From Sphingobium sp. (GTDB lineage Bacteria > Pseudomonadota > Alphaproteobacteria > Sphingomonadales > Sphingomonadaceae): DNA of 64,000 nt. The stretch covers positions 22,518 to 86,517 of the forward strand of contig JAGRES010000010.1 in assembly GCA_020446425.1 (NCBI GenBank). The letters are read 5' to 3'. The notes under the pieces were generated by a model, which ran no database searches, was not told the DNA's origin, and was given only the letters and a program-made list of their open reading frames with translations. The translations under genes were made by a program, and so were the position numbers. Positions 14,193-22,428 of this stretch are shown piece by piece (position 1 is the stretch's first letter; every line of letters starts with the position of its first letter).

Positions 14193-16288
14193 CGCATCAT
14201 TCCAATCAATGTGTCGTACATTTCCCGCGCGGCGGTCATCACGCGCGCAGCGGCGCTATAGCTGTTCTGCAAGACGACCATCTGCGCCAGTTCCTCGTCC
14301 AGGTTGACGCCCGAAAAGCTGTCGCGCCGGTTGATCGCATCGTCCCGGCGCGCGGTAGCGTCGGTCAGACGGTCTTCGGCCTGCGCAGCGGCAGTGCCTA
14401 TATTGCCCATCAGGTCGCTGGTGTACCGGTCCAGCGTGGCCACGCCGTGCCCCGCGAAATCGCGCACAGCGGCGAGATTGTCGACCACCGCCAGTGCGCC
14501 GCTGATGTCGCCGCTACCCAGAGCGCGCTGGCCCACGGCGATACCCGGTTGCAGGGTGGCGAGCGGCAGGCGGCCGGGATTGCCGACCAGTTCCTTGCGC
14601 ACCTCGGCCTGAGACAGTGCGGCCCAGCGCCCGGTCAGGCCGGATAGCGCGGTAAAGCTGCGCCCGGTGCCCGCACGGTCAGTCGAGTCCGACGGAATGG
14701 AAAGCGAGGCTCCGGCAAAGCTGGCATGCGGCGAAAAGGTGAAACGACCCTGCCCATCGAGCGCGAACGTGCCATATTGGCCAACCGCGCCGCCATTGAG
14801 GCTGGTCACCAGATCGCCGACCGTGCCACCGGCCGCTGGTGCCAATGTCGCACTGGCCAGAGTCTTGCCGCTTGCATCGCGCAGCAGCAGCTCTGCCGTC
14901 TGGCCCGCGGCAAATCCATGCGGGTCGCTAGCGACAAAACCGGGCGGCGCGAGCGTGCTGCCCGCGCTGACGACAATATCGTTGAGGCCGAAGAACTGCG
15001 AGAATCCGGTCCCCGCCCGGTCGCTCGGCGGTGTACCCTGCCCTATCGAAACGCCATTGAGCGTCGAGGCGGCAGTGAAAGTGAGGACACCACCGGCATC
15101 AATGCTGGCGGTCGCCGCGCCGCCAAGACCGGCGTTGATCGCGGTAACCGCATCGTTGATGGTCGCCGCCGGACCCAGCGCATCGAAATCGACCACCGTG
15201 CTGGCGATCAGCGTTCCCTGCTTGTCTGTCACGGCGAATTGCGCCTGCCCGGTGAAGCCGAGCCGGTCGGTTCCGGTGAACCCGGTCGCACGGCCCATCA
15301 GCATGGCTGGCGGCGGCATCGCAGTGGATGTGTTGGACGCGGTATTGACAGCTTCGCTCAGCGAGCCGAACAATAGGCCAACCTTGTCCGAAAATCCGGG
15401 CAGAAGATTGTCACGCATATTGATGAGGCCGCCCAGCGCTCCGCCGCTCGCCGGGCCGGAAAGCTGCTCGCCGGTAAGCGCGCCGGGGTTGCCCGCATCG
15501 TCGGCGAAGCGCAGGGCAACGGGCGGATAATTATCCTGCGCGACACCGCCGCCGGGCATCGCGTAATCGAGCTGGCGCAGCCGCCGGTCGAGCAGCACGA
15601 CGCCGTCGGCGCTGTCGATGGTGATGCGTCCGTCCGGCTGGTGCCGTACCTCTATGCCGACAAGGCCGGACAGTTCTTCTACTGCAGCCATGCGCTGGTC
15701 CGCCGCGCCCGCCGAACTGCGCCCGAGACCATCGAGCCGCGCGACCGTGCCGTTGAGTTCATGGATACGGGTGAGCAGGGTATTGACGCGCTCGACCGTG
15801 TAACCGACTTCGGCTTCGACATCGGATTTGATCTGATCGGTATCGCGGCTCAGCTGCTGCAACGAGGCGATGGTGTCCTGAACGGTGCTGATGAACGCGC
15901 CCGCGGTTTGCGGCGAATTGGGCAGGCCCGTCATCGCCACGGCGGCGGCAGAGACCGCATTGATGCGCGCCGGGATGCTGCCTTCCGATCCGGGCTGGCC
16001 CAACAGGGCCTGCATACGGTCGAGATAGGTCGCCTCCGCATCGGAGCGGCCCACATCGCCCGCCCGCGCATAGACGCTGTCCTCCAGGAAACGGTCGGCG
16101 ACGCGCGTAGGCTCACCAACATTCACGCCGGTGACGCGCCCCTGCACCACGGCAGTGGTCAGCGTCACACGCTCACGCGCATATCCGGGAGTGCCGACAT
16201 TGGCGATATTGGTTGAAACGGTCTTGAGTGCCGTCTGCGCAGCGGTAAGGCCGGAATGCGCCGCGCCCAAAATGTCGTTCAGCGACAT
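14189..16288 (-). CDS. flgK: FlgK, hook-associated protein 1
   Basis: FlgK is HAP1, joining hook to filament. The 699-aa protein is on the long side for the family. The N terminus has MSLNDILGAAHSGLTAAQTALKTVSTNIANVGTPGYARERV, and the C terminus has SGVNLDEELAQMVVLQNSYSAAARVMTAAREMYDTLIGMM. These are the rod-hook-family D0 helices. The extra length is in the middle (residues ~300-560), where two similar beta-rich segments (GTLIASTVVDFDALGPAATINDAV and GKTLASATLAPAAGGTVGDLV) look like an internal duplication. Downstream flgL is coupled by ATGA. Confidence 0.93.
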   Translation of the reverse strand: MSLNDILGAAHSGLTAAQTALKTVSTNIANVGTPGYARERVTLTTAVVQGRVTGVNVGEPTRVADRFLEDSVYARAGDVGRSDAEATYLDRMQALLGQPGSEGSIPARINAVSAAAVAMTGLPNSPQTAGAFISTVQDTIASLQQLSRDTDQIKSDVEAEVGYTVERVNTLLTRIHELNGTVARLDGLGRSSAGAADQRMAAVEELSGLVGIEVRHQPDGRITIDSADGVVLLDRRLRQLDYAMPGGGVAQDNYPPVALRFADDAGNPGALTGEQLSGPASGGALGGLINMRDNLLPGFSDKVGLLFGSLSEAVNTASNTSTAMPPPAMLMGRATGFTGTDRLGFTGQAQFAVTDKQGTLIASTVVDFDALGPAATINDAVTAINAGLGGAATASIDAGGVLTFTAASTLNGVSIGQGTPPSDRAGTGFSQFFGLNDIVVSAGSTLAPPGFVASDPHGFAAGQTAELLLRDASGKTLASATLAPAAGGTVGDLVTSLNGGAVGQYGTFALDGQGRFTFSPHASFAGASLSIPSDSTDRAGTGRSFTALSGLTGRWAALSQAEVRKELVGNPGRLPLATLQPGIAVGQRALGSGDISGALAVVDNLAAVRDFAGHGVATLDRYTSDLMGNIGTAAAQAEDRLTDATARRDDAINRRDSFSGVNLDEELAQMVVLQNSYSAAARVMTAAREMYDTLIGMMR

Positions 16289-16295
16289 GTTTGTG

Positions 16296-16348
16296 CTCCA
16301 CTGCGTGGAGCAAGCCCGCGCCGAACGGTTCCGGCAACGCCGGAACCA
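16296..16348 (-). other. Two hairpins between flgE and flgK
   Basis: GCTCCAC-TGC-GTGGAGC (16295-16311) and GGTTCCGGC-AAC-GCCGGAACC (16328-16348) lie in the 91-base gap between the flgE stop and the flgK start. Neither is followed by a clean T-tract in the reading direction. They may act as attenuators or RNA-stability elements separating flgE from flgKL. Confidence 0.5.
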
Positions 16349-16379
16349 ACGAAAAACCGTTCAAGGCGCGCCAGCACTG

Positions 16380-17681
16380 TCATCGCTTGAGGTTGCTCAC
16401 TTCCTGAAGCATGTCGTCGACGGTCGTGATGATGCGCGAGGCCGCGCTGTAGGCGCGCTGAAAGCGGATCATGTTGGTGAACTCACCCGCCAGATCGACC
16501 GTCGAACCTTCGAGCGCGCCCGATGCTATTGCGCCCGCGCCCAGCACCGTCGGCTCATTGAGCGACGCGCTGCCCGAAGCGTCGGACGTCGCATAGCCAT
16601 TGCCCGGCAGGCGCGTCAGGCCATCGGGATTGGGGAAGGTCGCGAGCGGCAACTGATACAGCGCGCGGGAGGTACCGTCCTCGAAAATGGCGCTCAGCAC
16701 GCCCTGCTTGCTGACCTCAACCGACGCAATATTGCCCAGCAATCCGCCATTGACGATGGAAGAGATCATCGCGCTGGAGCTGCCGAACTGGGTCAGGCCA
16801 TCGAGGCCATTCTGACTGCCCAGCTCCAGCTGGATCGGGTCGGAACCCGCGCTGTTGGTCCATGTGACAGACAGCGTGCCAAACAGCGCTGGTGAGGAAT
16901 TGGCGACGTCCAGGCTGCCGTCCGGGTTGAACGCCACCACGCCGCTGGCCAGCAGGCCATTGGCCGCGGTCACGTCGCTGGCCGGTTCGGCATAGATTTC
17001 CGCGACCCAGCCGTTGGGGTCAGTCTTGAGGAAGGAAAGCGTCAGGCGGTGCGGGCCGCCCTGCGCATCATAAACATCGAGCGAGCGGCTGAAATGCGGG
17101 GTTACCGTGCCTGTCGCCATGTCACCGGCGGCATAGACGCCGGTATAGAGCGCCGTGGTCGATTGCAGGTTCGCGCGCATCTGCAAGCGCGTCGTGGCCG
17201 TCGCGGTGCCGGTCAGCTCACCCACGCGCACCGCGCTGAGCGCCGATAGATTGCCGGTGTTGACATAATTGCCCGAGCTGTCGAGCGCCCAACCCTGCAG
17301 ATAATAGCCTGCAGTATTGCGCAGATAGCCCTCTTCGTCGGGTCGGAAGGCGCCCGCGCGGGTAAAGGCGACGGCGTCATCGACGCCCGTTCCGGCGCGG
17401 GTCACGAAAAATCCGGCCCCGTCTATGCCGAGGTCGGTCGTGCTGCTCGACGCCTGAAGCAGGCCCTGCTTGGATATGAGCGCATGCGGGGCAGCGGCCA
17501 CGCCGCCCGCCGAATAGGACCCGACGATAGTACCGTCGGTTACCAGCGTGCGGAACTGCGCCTCGACCTCCTTGTAGCCGACCGTGTTGATGTTGGTGAT
17601 ATTGTCGGCAACCGTCGCCATTGCGCTCGATTGCGCGGACAGGCCGGAAACGCCGGCATATAAAGCGGAATACAAGCTCAC
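16380..17681 (-). CDS. flgE: FlgE, hook protein
   Basis: This is the hook subunit. The 433-aa protein begins MSLYSALYAGVSGLSAQSSAMATVADNITNINTVGYK and ends with GSTVDLAGEFTNMIRFQRAYSAASRIITTVDDMLQEVSNLKR, the D0 signature. Between are the FlgE body domains with a GNLSALSAVRVGEL segment and YQLPLATFPNPDGLTRLPGNGYATSDASG before the C-terminal helix. The length is normal. Dyad copy E lies 50 bases upstream in the correct orientation. The hook scaffold FlgD and ruler FliK are in the first 2.3 kb of the window. Confidence 0.96.
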   Translation of the reverse strand: MSLYSALYAGVSGLSAQSSAMATVADNITNINTVGYKEVEAQFRTLVTDGTIVGSYSAGGVAAAPHALISKQGLLQASSSTTDLGIDGAGFFVTRAGTGVDDAVAFTRAGAFRPDEEGYLRNTAGYYLQGWALDSSGNYVNTGNLSALSAVRVGELTGTATATTRLQMRANLQSTTALYTGVYAAGDMATGTVTPHFSRSLDVYDAQGGPHRLTLSFLKTDPNGWVAEIYAEPASDVTAANGLLASGVVAFNPDGSLDVANSSPALFGTLSVTWTNSAGSDPIQLELGSQNGLDGLTQFGSSSAMISSIVNGGLLGNIASVEVSKQGVLSAIFEDGTSRALYQLPLATFPNPDGLTRLPGNGYATSDASGSASLNEPTVLGAGAIASGALEGSTVDLAGEFTNMIRFQRAYSAASRIITTVDDMLQEVSNLKR

Positions 17682-17728
17682 CTATGCTCTCCCTCAGAGC
17701 GGGAGGGCGACATGCACATTCCCGCACA

Positions 17729-17744
17729 GCTATTATAGGAAGAG
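17729..17744 (-). promoter_or_regulatory. TCCTATAAT dyad, copy E (flgE)
   Basis: On the minus strand this reads CTCTTCCTATAATAGC, with TATAAT at 17737-17732, about 50 bases before the flgE ATG. It faces leftward, away from copy F. The two copies lie about 100 bases apart and face the divergent flgE and flbT transcripts. Confidence 0.62.
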
Positions 17745-17833
17745 CGCGTAACCCGCCCCAAATAGGCGCGCGTTTTTGTCGGCACGCCCAAAAACCGGCA
17801 AAAAATGCCGATGCGGCAAATTTTGCCGACCAA

Positions 17834-17847
17834 TCATCCTATAATGA
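17834..17847 (+). promoter_or_regulatory. TCCTATAAT dyad, copy F (flbT-fliI-fliJ)
   Basis: TCATCCTATAATGA is a perfect TCAT/ATGA inverted repeat around CCTATA. TATAAT is at 17840-17845, and TTTTGCCG ends 11 bases upstream, as at copy C. A transcript from here would start near 17852 and supports a flbT start at 17865-17877, not farther upstream. Confidence 0.65.
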
Positions 17848-17876
17848 GAACATCCCCCGGTCAGATGGGAATGGAC

Positions 17877-18281
17877 ATGCTGAAAATTCGCCTGCGTAAC
17901 GGAGAGAAGATGGTCGTGAACGGCGCTGTGCTGCGCGCCGCGAGCGCCACGACGCTCTGGCTGGAAAGCGACGCGGCGATATTGCGCGGGCGGGAGGTTA
18001 TGCGTCCTGAGGAAGCGAACACTCCCGCCCGCCGACTCTATTTCGCGTGCATGATGGCCTATATCGACGCGGAGGGCCGTCCGGCGCATCAGCAGCAGCT
18101 TGTCGGGCTGCTCGGCGACCTGATGAACGCCATCGAATCGCCGCACGCCAAGGCAGCCTGTACCGCGCTGGCGCATGACCTTGCCTCCGCCCAATATTAT
18201 CGCGCCCTCACCCATTGCCGCAGCCTGATCGACCATGAAGACGCCCTGATGGCGGAAGCGGCGCGCCACGCTCAGCACTGA
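17877..18281 (+). CDS. flbT: FlbT, flagellin translation regulator
   Basis: The 134-aa form begins MLKIRLRNGEKMVVNGAVLRAAS, the characteristic FlbT start. It continues with an ESDAAILRGREVMRPEEANTPARRLYFACMMAYID segment and a helical C-terminal half. In Caulobacter FlbT represses or destabilises flagellin mRNA until the hook is complete; its usual partner FlaF is not visible beside it here. ATGs at 17865 and 17871 are also possible. Longer versions are unlikely because dyad copy F (17834-17847) would fall inside them. It leads the fliI-fliJ-transglycosylase operon. Confidence 0.87.
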   Translation: MLKIRLRNGEKMVVNGAVLRAASATTLWLESDAAILRGREVMRPEEANTPARRLYFACMMAYIDAEGRPAHQQQLVGLLGDLMNAIESPHAKAACTALAHDLASAQYYRALTHCRSLIDHEDALMAEAARHAQH

Positions 18282-18290
18282 GCCTGTACC

Positions 18291-19640
18291 ATGCGCCCTT
18301 CGCTTTCAGAAATAGCCCATGCCGTACGGCAGCTGCCAATTGACAGCGCCTATGGCCAGGTCGCAGCGGTCCAGGGCGCGATGATCGAGGTTGAGGGCCT
18401 GCTCGAACGCGCAGCCATTGGCGCGCACCTGCGCATCGACTGCGGCGCGGAGATGCTGGATGCGGAAATTACCGGGCTGGACAGGGGCGTCGCGCATTGC
18501 CTGCCCTTCACGGAACCACGCGGCCTTTCCACAGGCGCGAAGGTCCACGTCGTCGCGGGGCAGGACCTGATCCGCCCGTCGCGCCGCTGGCTGGGACGCA
18601 TGATCGACGGGCTCGGTAGGCCGGTCGACGGCAAGGGGCCGCTGCCGCAAGGTGGCATGGCGCGGCCCGTTCGCGCCGAACCGCCCCCCGCGGCATCCCG
18701 TGAGCGGGTGGGCGACCGCATCGAAACCGGCGTGCGCGCACTCGATATGTTTGCGCCGCTGTGCATCGGCCAGCGCCTCGGCCTGTTCGCGGGCAGCGGC
18801 GTGGGCAAGTCGGTGCTGCTCTCCATGCTCGCGCGCTGGACGCAATGCGATATCGCGGTCATCGGCCTTATCGGCGAGCGCGGCCGCGAGGTGCAGGAAT
18901 TTGTCGAGGACGATCTTGGCCCTGAGGGTCTGGAACGTTCCGTGCTGGTGGTCGCGACATCCGATGCGCCCGCCCTGATGCGGCGGCAGGCGGCATGGAC
19001 CACATTGGCGGTGGCCGAGCATTTCCGGGATCAGGGGCTGCATGTGCTGTGCCTGATGGACTCGGTGACGCGCTTCGCCATGGCCCAGCGTGAGATCGGC
19101 CTCGCCAATGGCGAGCCGCCCGCCTCGCGCGGCTATACGCCCTCGGTCTTTGCCGAGCTGCCGCGCCTGCTGGAGCGCGCGGGGCCGGGTATGATTGGTC
19201 AGGGGTCTATCACTGGCCTGTTCACGGTGCTTGTCGACGGCGGCGATCATGACGAACCCGTCGCGGACGCCGTGCGCGGCATATTGGACGGGCATATCGT
19301 CCTGTCGCGCAGCATCGCGGAGCAAGGACGCTATCCCGCCATCGACCTGCTCAAATCGGTATCGCGCACCCTGCCGCACTGCCTCCAACCGTCGCAAAAT
19401 GCACTGCGGATGGAGGCGCGCAGCCTGTTGTCGCTCTATGGCGACATGGAGGAGATGGTGCGGCTCGGCGCCTATCGGTCGGGCAGCAATCCCGAAGTCG
19501 ACCGCGCTATGGCGCTGGCCCCGCAGATCGAGCAGATGCTGCGGCAGGACAAGCAGGATCGCGGCAATGCAGACGGCGCATTCACGCATCTCTCCGAAAT
19601 TATTGCGCCGCCTCCATCCGATGACGGGGATGATGCATGA
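18291..19640 (+). CDS. fliI: FliI, flagellar export ATPase
   Basis: FliI is the cytoplasmic ATPase of flagellar type III export, related to F1-beta. The 449-aa protein has the Walker A motif GSGVGKS at about residues 168-174 and an IGLIGERGREVQEFVEDDLG stretch. The LCLMDSVTRFAMAQREIGLANGEPPASRGYTPSVFAELPRLLERAG block is diagnostic for FliI/SctN ATPases. The C-terminal helical domain has SLYGDMEEMVRLGAYRSGSNPEVDRAM. It is complete. The stop overlaps the fliJ start (ATGA). Confidence 0.97.
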   Translation: MRPSLSEIAHAVRQLPIDSAYGQVAAVQGAMIEVEGLLERAAIGAHLRIDCGAEMLDAEITGLDRGVAHCLPFTEPRGLSTGAKVHVVAGQDLIRPSRRWLGRMIDGLGRPVDGKGPLPQGGMARPVRAEPPPAASRERVGDRIETGVRALDMFAPLCIGQRLGLFAGSGVGKSVLLSMLARWTQCDIAVIGLIGERGREVQEFVEDDLGPEGLERSVLVVATSDAPALMRRQAAWTTLAVAEHFRDQGLHVLCLMDSVTRFAMAQREIGLANGEPPASRGYTPSVFAELPRLLERAGPGMIGQGSITGLFTVLVDGGDHDEPVADAVRGILDGHIVLSRSIAEQGRYPAIDLLKSVSRTLPHCLQPSQNALRMEARSLLSLYGDMEEMVRLGAYRSGSNPEVDRAMALAPQIEQMLRQDKQDRGNADGAFTHLSEIIAPPPSDDGDDA

Positions 19641-20095
19641 AAACGCCGTTCGACCCCGCCATCCGCATCGGCAGGCGCAAAGTCGACGCTATTCGCCTGC
19701 GCATAAAAGCGGAGATCGAATGCGTATCGCATTATGAAAGCGCGCTCTCGGCACTGGAACAGGAGCGCAAAGAGGAATGCACGCGCGCTGGCGGCGACTG
19801 GACGATCTCAACCTATGAATGGCTGCGTGCGCGGCAGGCGCAGGCACACATATTGGCCGAGCAGCGCATGGAGGCAAGCGAACGGCTGGAGCGCTTGCGT
19901 GAAGAGGCGACGCAGACCTATGGCCAGTGCCGCGCTCTTGAAAAGGCCGCCGACGCCCGCAGGGAGCAGGAACGGCAATCCGTAATGCGCAAGGCGCAGG
20001 CAGAAGCCGACGATCTCAGCAATGCGCGCCGGTTGCTGAAGCTGCGCGCCGCAGCCGCAGCAAGGAAACGGGACGGTCATGACCCAGCCGGTTGA
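19637..20095 (+). CDS. fliJ: FliJ, flagellar export stalk protein
   Basis: The 152-aa protein is almost entirely a charged antiparallel coiled coil, Gln/Glu/Arg/Ala-rich, as expected for FliJ. FliJ inserts into the FliI hexamer and links it to FlhA. Sequence conservation of FliJ is low, so the call rests on coiled-coil character, length and position directly after fliI with an ATGA overlap. The 3' end overlaps the following transglycosylase gene by 17 bases. Confidence 0.86.
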   Translation: MKTPFDPAIRIGRRKVDAIRLRIKAEIECVSHYESALSALEQERKEECTRAGGDWTISTYEWLRARQAQAHILAEQRMEASERLERLREEATQTYGQCRALEKAADARREQERQSVMRKAQAEADDLSNARRLLKLRAAAAARKRDGHDPAG

Positions 20096-21089
20096 GTATC
20101 GCGCACTGACGCCGCAGCAGCGCGCCAGGGTCATATTGTCCACCGCGCGCGCGGAAACGGCGTCGCAGCTCTGGCGCGCCGCCTTGGGGACCGACGTATT
20201 GGCCACGGCACCGACAGGATGGTCACCCCCGAAGTTCACGCAGAATGCGGGATCCGGCAATGCGCTCGCCGCGCTGCTCGCGGGCAGCCTGTCGCCCGCA
20301 CCCCAGCCCGGCTCCTCCTATATATCCGGCGGTGTGGCGCCGACGGGCAGCATCGATAGGGCAAAGACTTCTGCACTGCCGGAAATCATGGCCGGGCTTC
20401 ACCCGCCTCTGGAAGGTCTGGGCGCCAATACGCGCTATGCCGGTGCCCTGCAGGCAGCGAGCCAGCGGACATCCATTCCGGCAGGGGCGATTGCCGCCAT
20501 CATAGACGCCGAAGCGGCGCGGCTGGGCGATGGCAGCTGGAACCCGCATTCCCGTAACCCCCGTTCCAGCGCCGCCGGGCTGGGCCAGTTTCTCTCCGGC
20601 ACATGGATATCCATGGCGCGTGACAAGGGCTCGGCGCTTCACGCAATGGCGCGCGATCACGGCCTTGTCAGCGCCACTGGCGATATTGCGCCGGGTGCCC
20701 GCTCGCGCTTGCTGGCATTGCGGTATGATCCTGCCGCAGCCATTGCCGCAGTTGCCGATTATGCCCGCGCCAATCTGGAGCTTCTCAAGAGCAAGGGCAT
20801 CGCCATCGGCCATGATCCCCGCTCAGTCGCCCGCGCCGCCTATATCGGCCATCATCTCGGACCCGGCGATGCGCTCCGCTATTACCGCGGCACCCTGGAC
20901 CAGGAGCGCGCGCGCCTGTTGCTGACGGCGCAAGTCGGCTCTCAACGCGCAGAGCATTATATATCGAAAACTGGAAATCCTATAATTTCACATCGAAATT
21001 GGTTGGATGACTATATCGCAAAACGCGTGCAGCCGCATAGATATTATAGCAATATCAATACTATGCCGCGCAATTCATCTGCCTCATAA
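20079..21089 (+). CDS. Lytic transglycosylase-like muramidase in the fliIJ operon
   Basis: The 336-aa protein has a lysozyme-like SLT fold at about residues 115-215. A helix reads IPAGAIAAIIDAEAARLGDGSWNP with a candidate catalytic Glu, then SSAAGLGQFLSGTWISMA, the GLGQF-TW motif of SLT/peptidoglycan hydrolases. No signal peptide is evident. It probably opens the cell wall for the rod, a job done in many bacteria by FlgJ's hydrolase domain, which is absent here; that role is inferred. ATG has GGGACGG upstream. The last ~45 codons are conspicuously AT-rich and contain dyad copy G, so the C-terminal tail may be a recent extension into regulatory DNA. Confidence 0.78.
   Translation: MTQPVEYRALTPQQRARVILSTARAETASQLWRAALGTDVLATAPTGWSPPKFTQNAGSGNALAALLAGSLSPAPQPGSSYISGGVAPTGSIDRAKTSALPEIMAGLHPPLEGLGANTRYAGALQAASQRTSIPAGAIAAIIDAEAARLGDGSWNPHSRNPRSSAAGLGQFLSGTWISMARDKGSALHAMARDHGLVSATGDIAPGARSRLLALRYDPAAAIAAVADYARANLELLKSKGIAIGHDPRSVARAAYIGHHLGPGDALRYYRGTLDQERARLLLTAQVGSQRAEHYISKTGNPIISHRNWLDDYIAKRVQPHRYYSNINTMPRNSSAS
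20974..20989. promoter_or_regulatory. TCCTATAAT dyad, copy G (inside the transglycosylase 3' end)
   Basis: GAAATCCTATAATTTC is a perfect 16-base palindrome around CCTATA, about 215 bases before the sigma-factor start. Only the central CCTATAAT is shared with other copies, but the symmetry is retained. The surrounding DNA is AT-rich, unlike the rest of the gene. Confidence 0.55.
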
Positions 21090-21092
21090 AAT

Positions 21093-21123
21093 TTATAGGA
21101 TAGGTATTCCTACTTATAGGATG
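21093..21123 (-). promoter_or_regulatory. Two reversed TCCTATAA sites before the sigma gene
   Basis: TTATAGGAT occurs at 21093 and again at 21114, exactly 21 bp (two helical turns) apart on the same face. They read ATCCTATAA on the minus strand. TAGG-TATT-CCTA (21101-21112) lies between them. The arrangement fits cooperative binding and autoregulation of the sigma gene at 21205. Confidence 0.55.
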
Positions 21124-21204
21124 TTTTAGCGGACGGTGAATCCCCCCTGATACACCGGTCAGCAACAGCACAATCGCTGTGCCGCATTGTTCAGGGGATA
21201 ACCA

Positions 21205-22221
21205 ATGTCGAAAACTACCGACCTGCTCGAAATTGCCGTTGCCGACGTTATTGCAAATCGACCCGCCGAGGGACAAAAGCCCAGCGCGCGCCAACGTGCC
21301 GCCGTCGACCGGGCCTTTGTCAGCGTGATGAAAATCATCGCACCGCGCGTCCGTCACTTCATCAAGCAATATGGTCTAATGCAGCATTGGGAGGATGCCG
21401 AGCAGGTCTGCGCCATAGGCGTTCATCGCGCCATCGAAGCCTATGACCCTGACAAGGCGAAATTCACGACCTTCGTCAACTGGCAGCTGCGTGGCGAGCT
21501 TCAGGGCCTGCGATTCCGCCTGATGGACGACCAGCGCCCGTCCGCGAAAAAGGTCGAGGCGACGACCATATCGCTCAATACTACGGAGCGCGGCCCGGAT
21601 GGCGAGGAAATGCCGCTGGAAACCATGATCGAGGACGAGGGCGCCCTGGAACGTACCGAGGGCTCAGCCTGCAATCACATGGCCGAGCAAACCGGCGAAG
21701 CGCTGATCGACGAATATGTCCGGCACCTGCGCAGCGTCGGCATTGCCCAGCTCAAACGGAAATCGCGCACCGGCCGCAACATCCGGAAGCGGCGCAATGC
21801 GGACTCTTCGCTGCCCAAATATGTGCACAGCCCCTTGCCCCATATCGACCCGGAAGAGCTGAGAAAGCTGGAGGAACGCATCGAACGCGATCGCGATATC
21901 GTGGCGCGCCACCTGTTCGGCCAGACAGAGACGGATCTGGACGCCGAGCTGGATGCGGGGCTGACCAAGGAGCGGATCCGCCAGATTACGCGCCGGGCCG
22001 CGCGCCTGATCAGCGAACTTGCCTCCGGCAATCCTCGTTTCAGCGGAGACGAAACCGCAGCGGAGATTTCCTTTGAAGAGCGGAAAGCCAATATGCTGCC
22101 CGCCGCCAATGATGATGGGCAAAAGCATTCCGCCCAGGTGACGGACCCCGATGTCGCGGAATTTGACACACTGATGGCCGCGACACAGACAGCCGCCCGG
22201 ACATCGCATTTGCGGCACTGA
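21205..22221 (+). CDS. Sigma-70-family factor linked to the flagellar cluster
   Basis: The 338-aa protein has a sigma region 2 at about residues 60-110 (HWEDAEQVCAIGVHRAIEAYDPDKAKFTTFVNWQLRGEL, the polymerase-binding and -10-melting signature). It has a region 4 helix-turn-helix at ~225-272 with GLTKERIRQITRRAARLI. Between them is a long non-canonical linker with a basic KRKSRTGRNIRKRR patch (~184-197) in place of an obvious region 3. It is neither FliA nor RpoH by motif. A good AGGGG ribosome site precedes ATG 21205. Reversed TCCTATAA sites upstream suggest feedback. A specialised flagellar sigma is the natural inference. Confidence 0.82.
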   Translation: MSKTTDLLEIAVADVIANRPAEGQKPSARQRAAVDRAFVSVMKIIAPRVRHFIKQYGLMQHWEDAEQVCAIGVHRAIEAYDPDKAKFTTFVNWQLRGELQGLRFRLMDDQRPSAKKVEATTISLNTTERGPDGEEMPLETMIEDEGALERTEGSACNHMAEQTGEALIDEYVRHLRSVGIAQLKRKSRTGRNIRKRRNADSSLPKYVHSPLPHIDPEELRKLEERIERDRDIVARHLFGQTETDLDAELDAGLTKERIRQITRRAARLISELASGNPRFSGDETAAEISFEERKANMLPAANDDGQKHSAQVTDPDVAEFDTLMAATQTAARTSHLRH

Positions 22222-22242
22222 TCGCCATATTTTCCATATTAC

Positions 22243-22296
22243 AGGATAGGCGCGGTTCCTGCTGGAGCGGCGCCTATCCTATATCATCCTAAAAAT
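22243..22296. promoter_or_regulatory. Dyad and CCTATA variants before the XRE gene
   Basis: AGGATAGGCGC (22243-22253) and GCGCCTATCCT (22270-22280) form an 11-bp inverted repeat with a 16-base spacer. They are followed at once by ATATCATCCTAAAA. The arms and the following CATCCTAAAA resemble the flagellar dyad core. The repeat may end the sigma transcript, but no T-tract follows, so an operator for the XRE gene is at least as likely. The rest of 22297-22428 contains a small ACGAC/GTCGT hairpin and a GATAGGATTC near-match at 22351, nothing else evident. Confidence 0.5.
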
Positions 22297-22428
22297 ATGC
22301 ACCATTTACGACCTAAAAGTCGTCAATGAGCATTTCCGCCAACGTACCGCCATGATAGGATTCGACTGCTTTTGACTGAAGCAAGCGGATTTATGGAAGC
22401 ATTTCGTACGGGGCCAGAGCGGTAGATC

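Noticed and set aside
16328-16348. Intrinsic terminator between flgE and flgK
   Set aside because: The hairpin is strong, but on the transcribed strand the T-run precedes the stem and does not follow it, so I list it only as a hairpin.
225-17847. Conventional sigma-70 promoters (TTGACA plus TATAAT) at the dyads
   Set aside because: I looked 15-19 bases upstream of each TATAAT and found no TTGACA-like hexamer. The only recurring upstream element is GCCG at 10-11 bases, in four of six copies.
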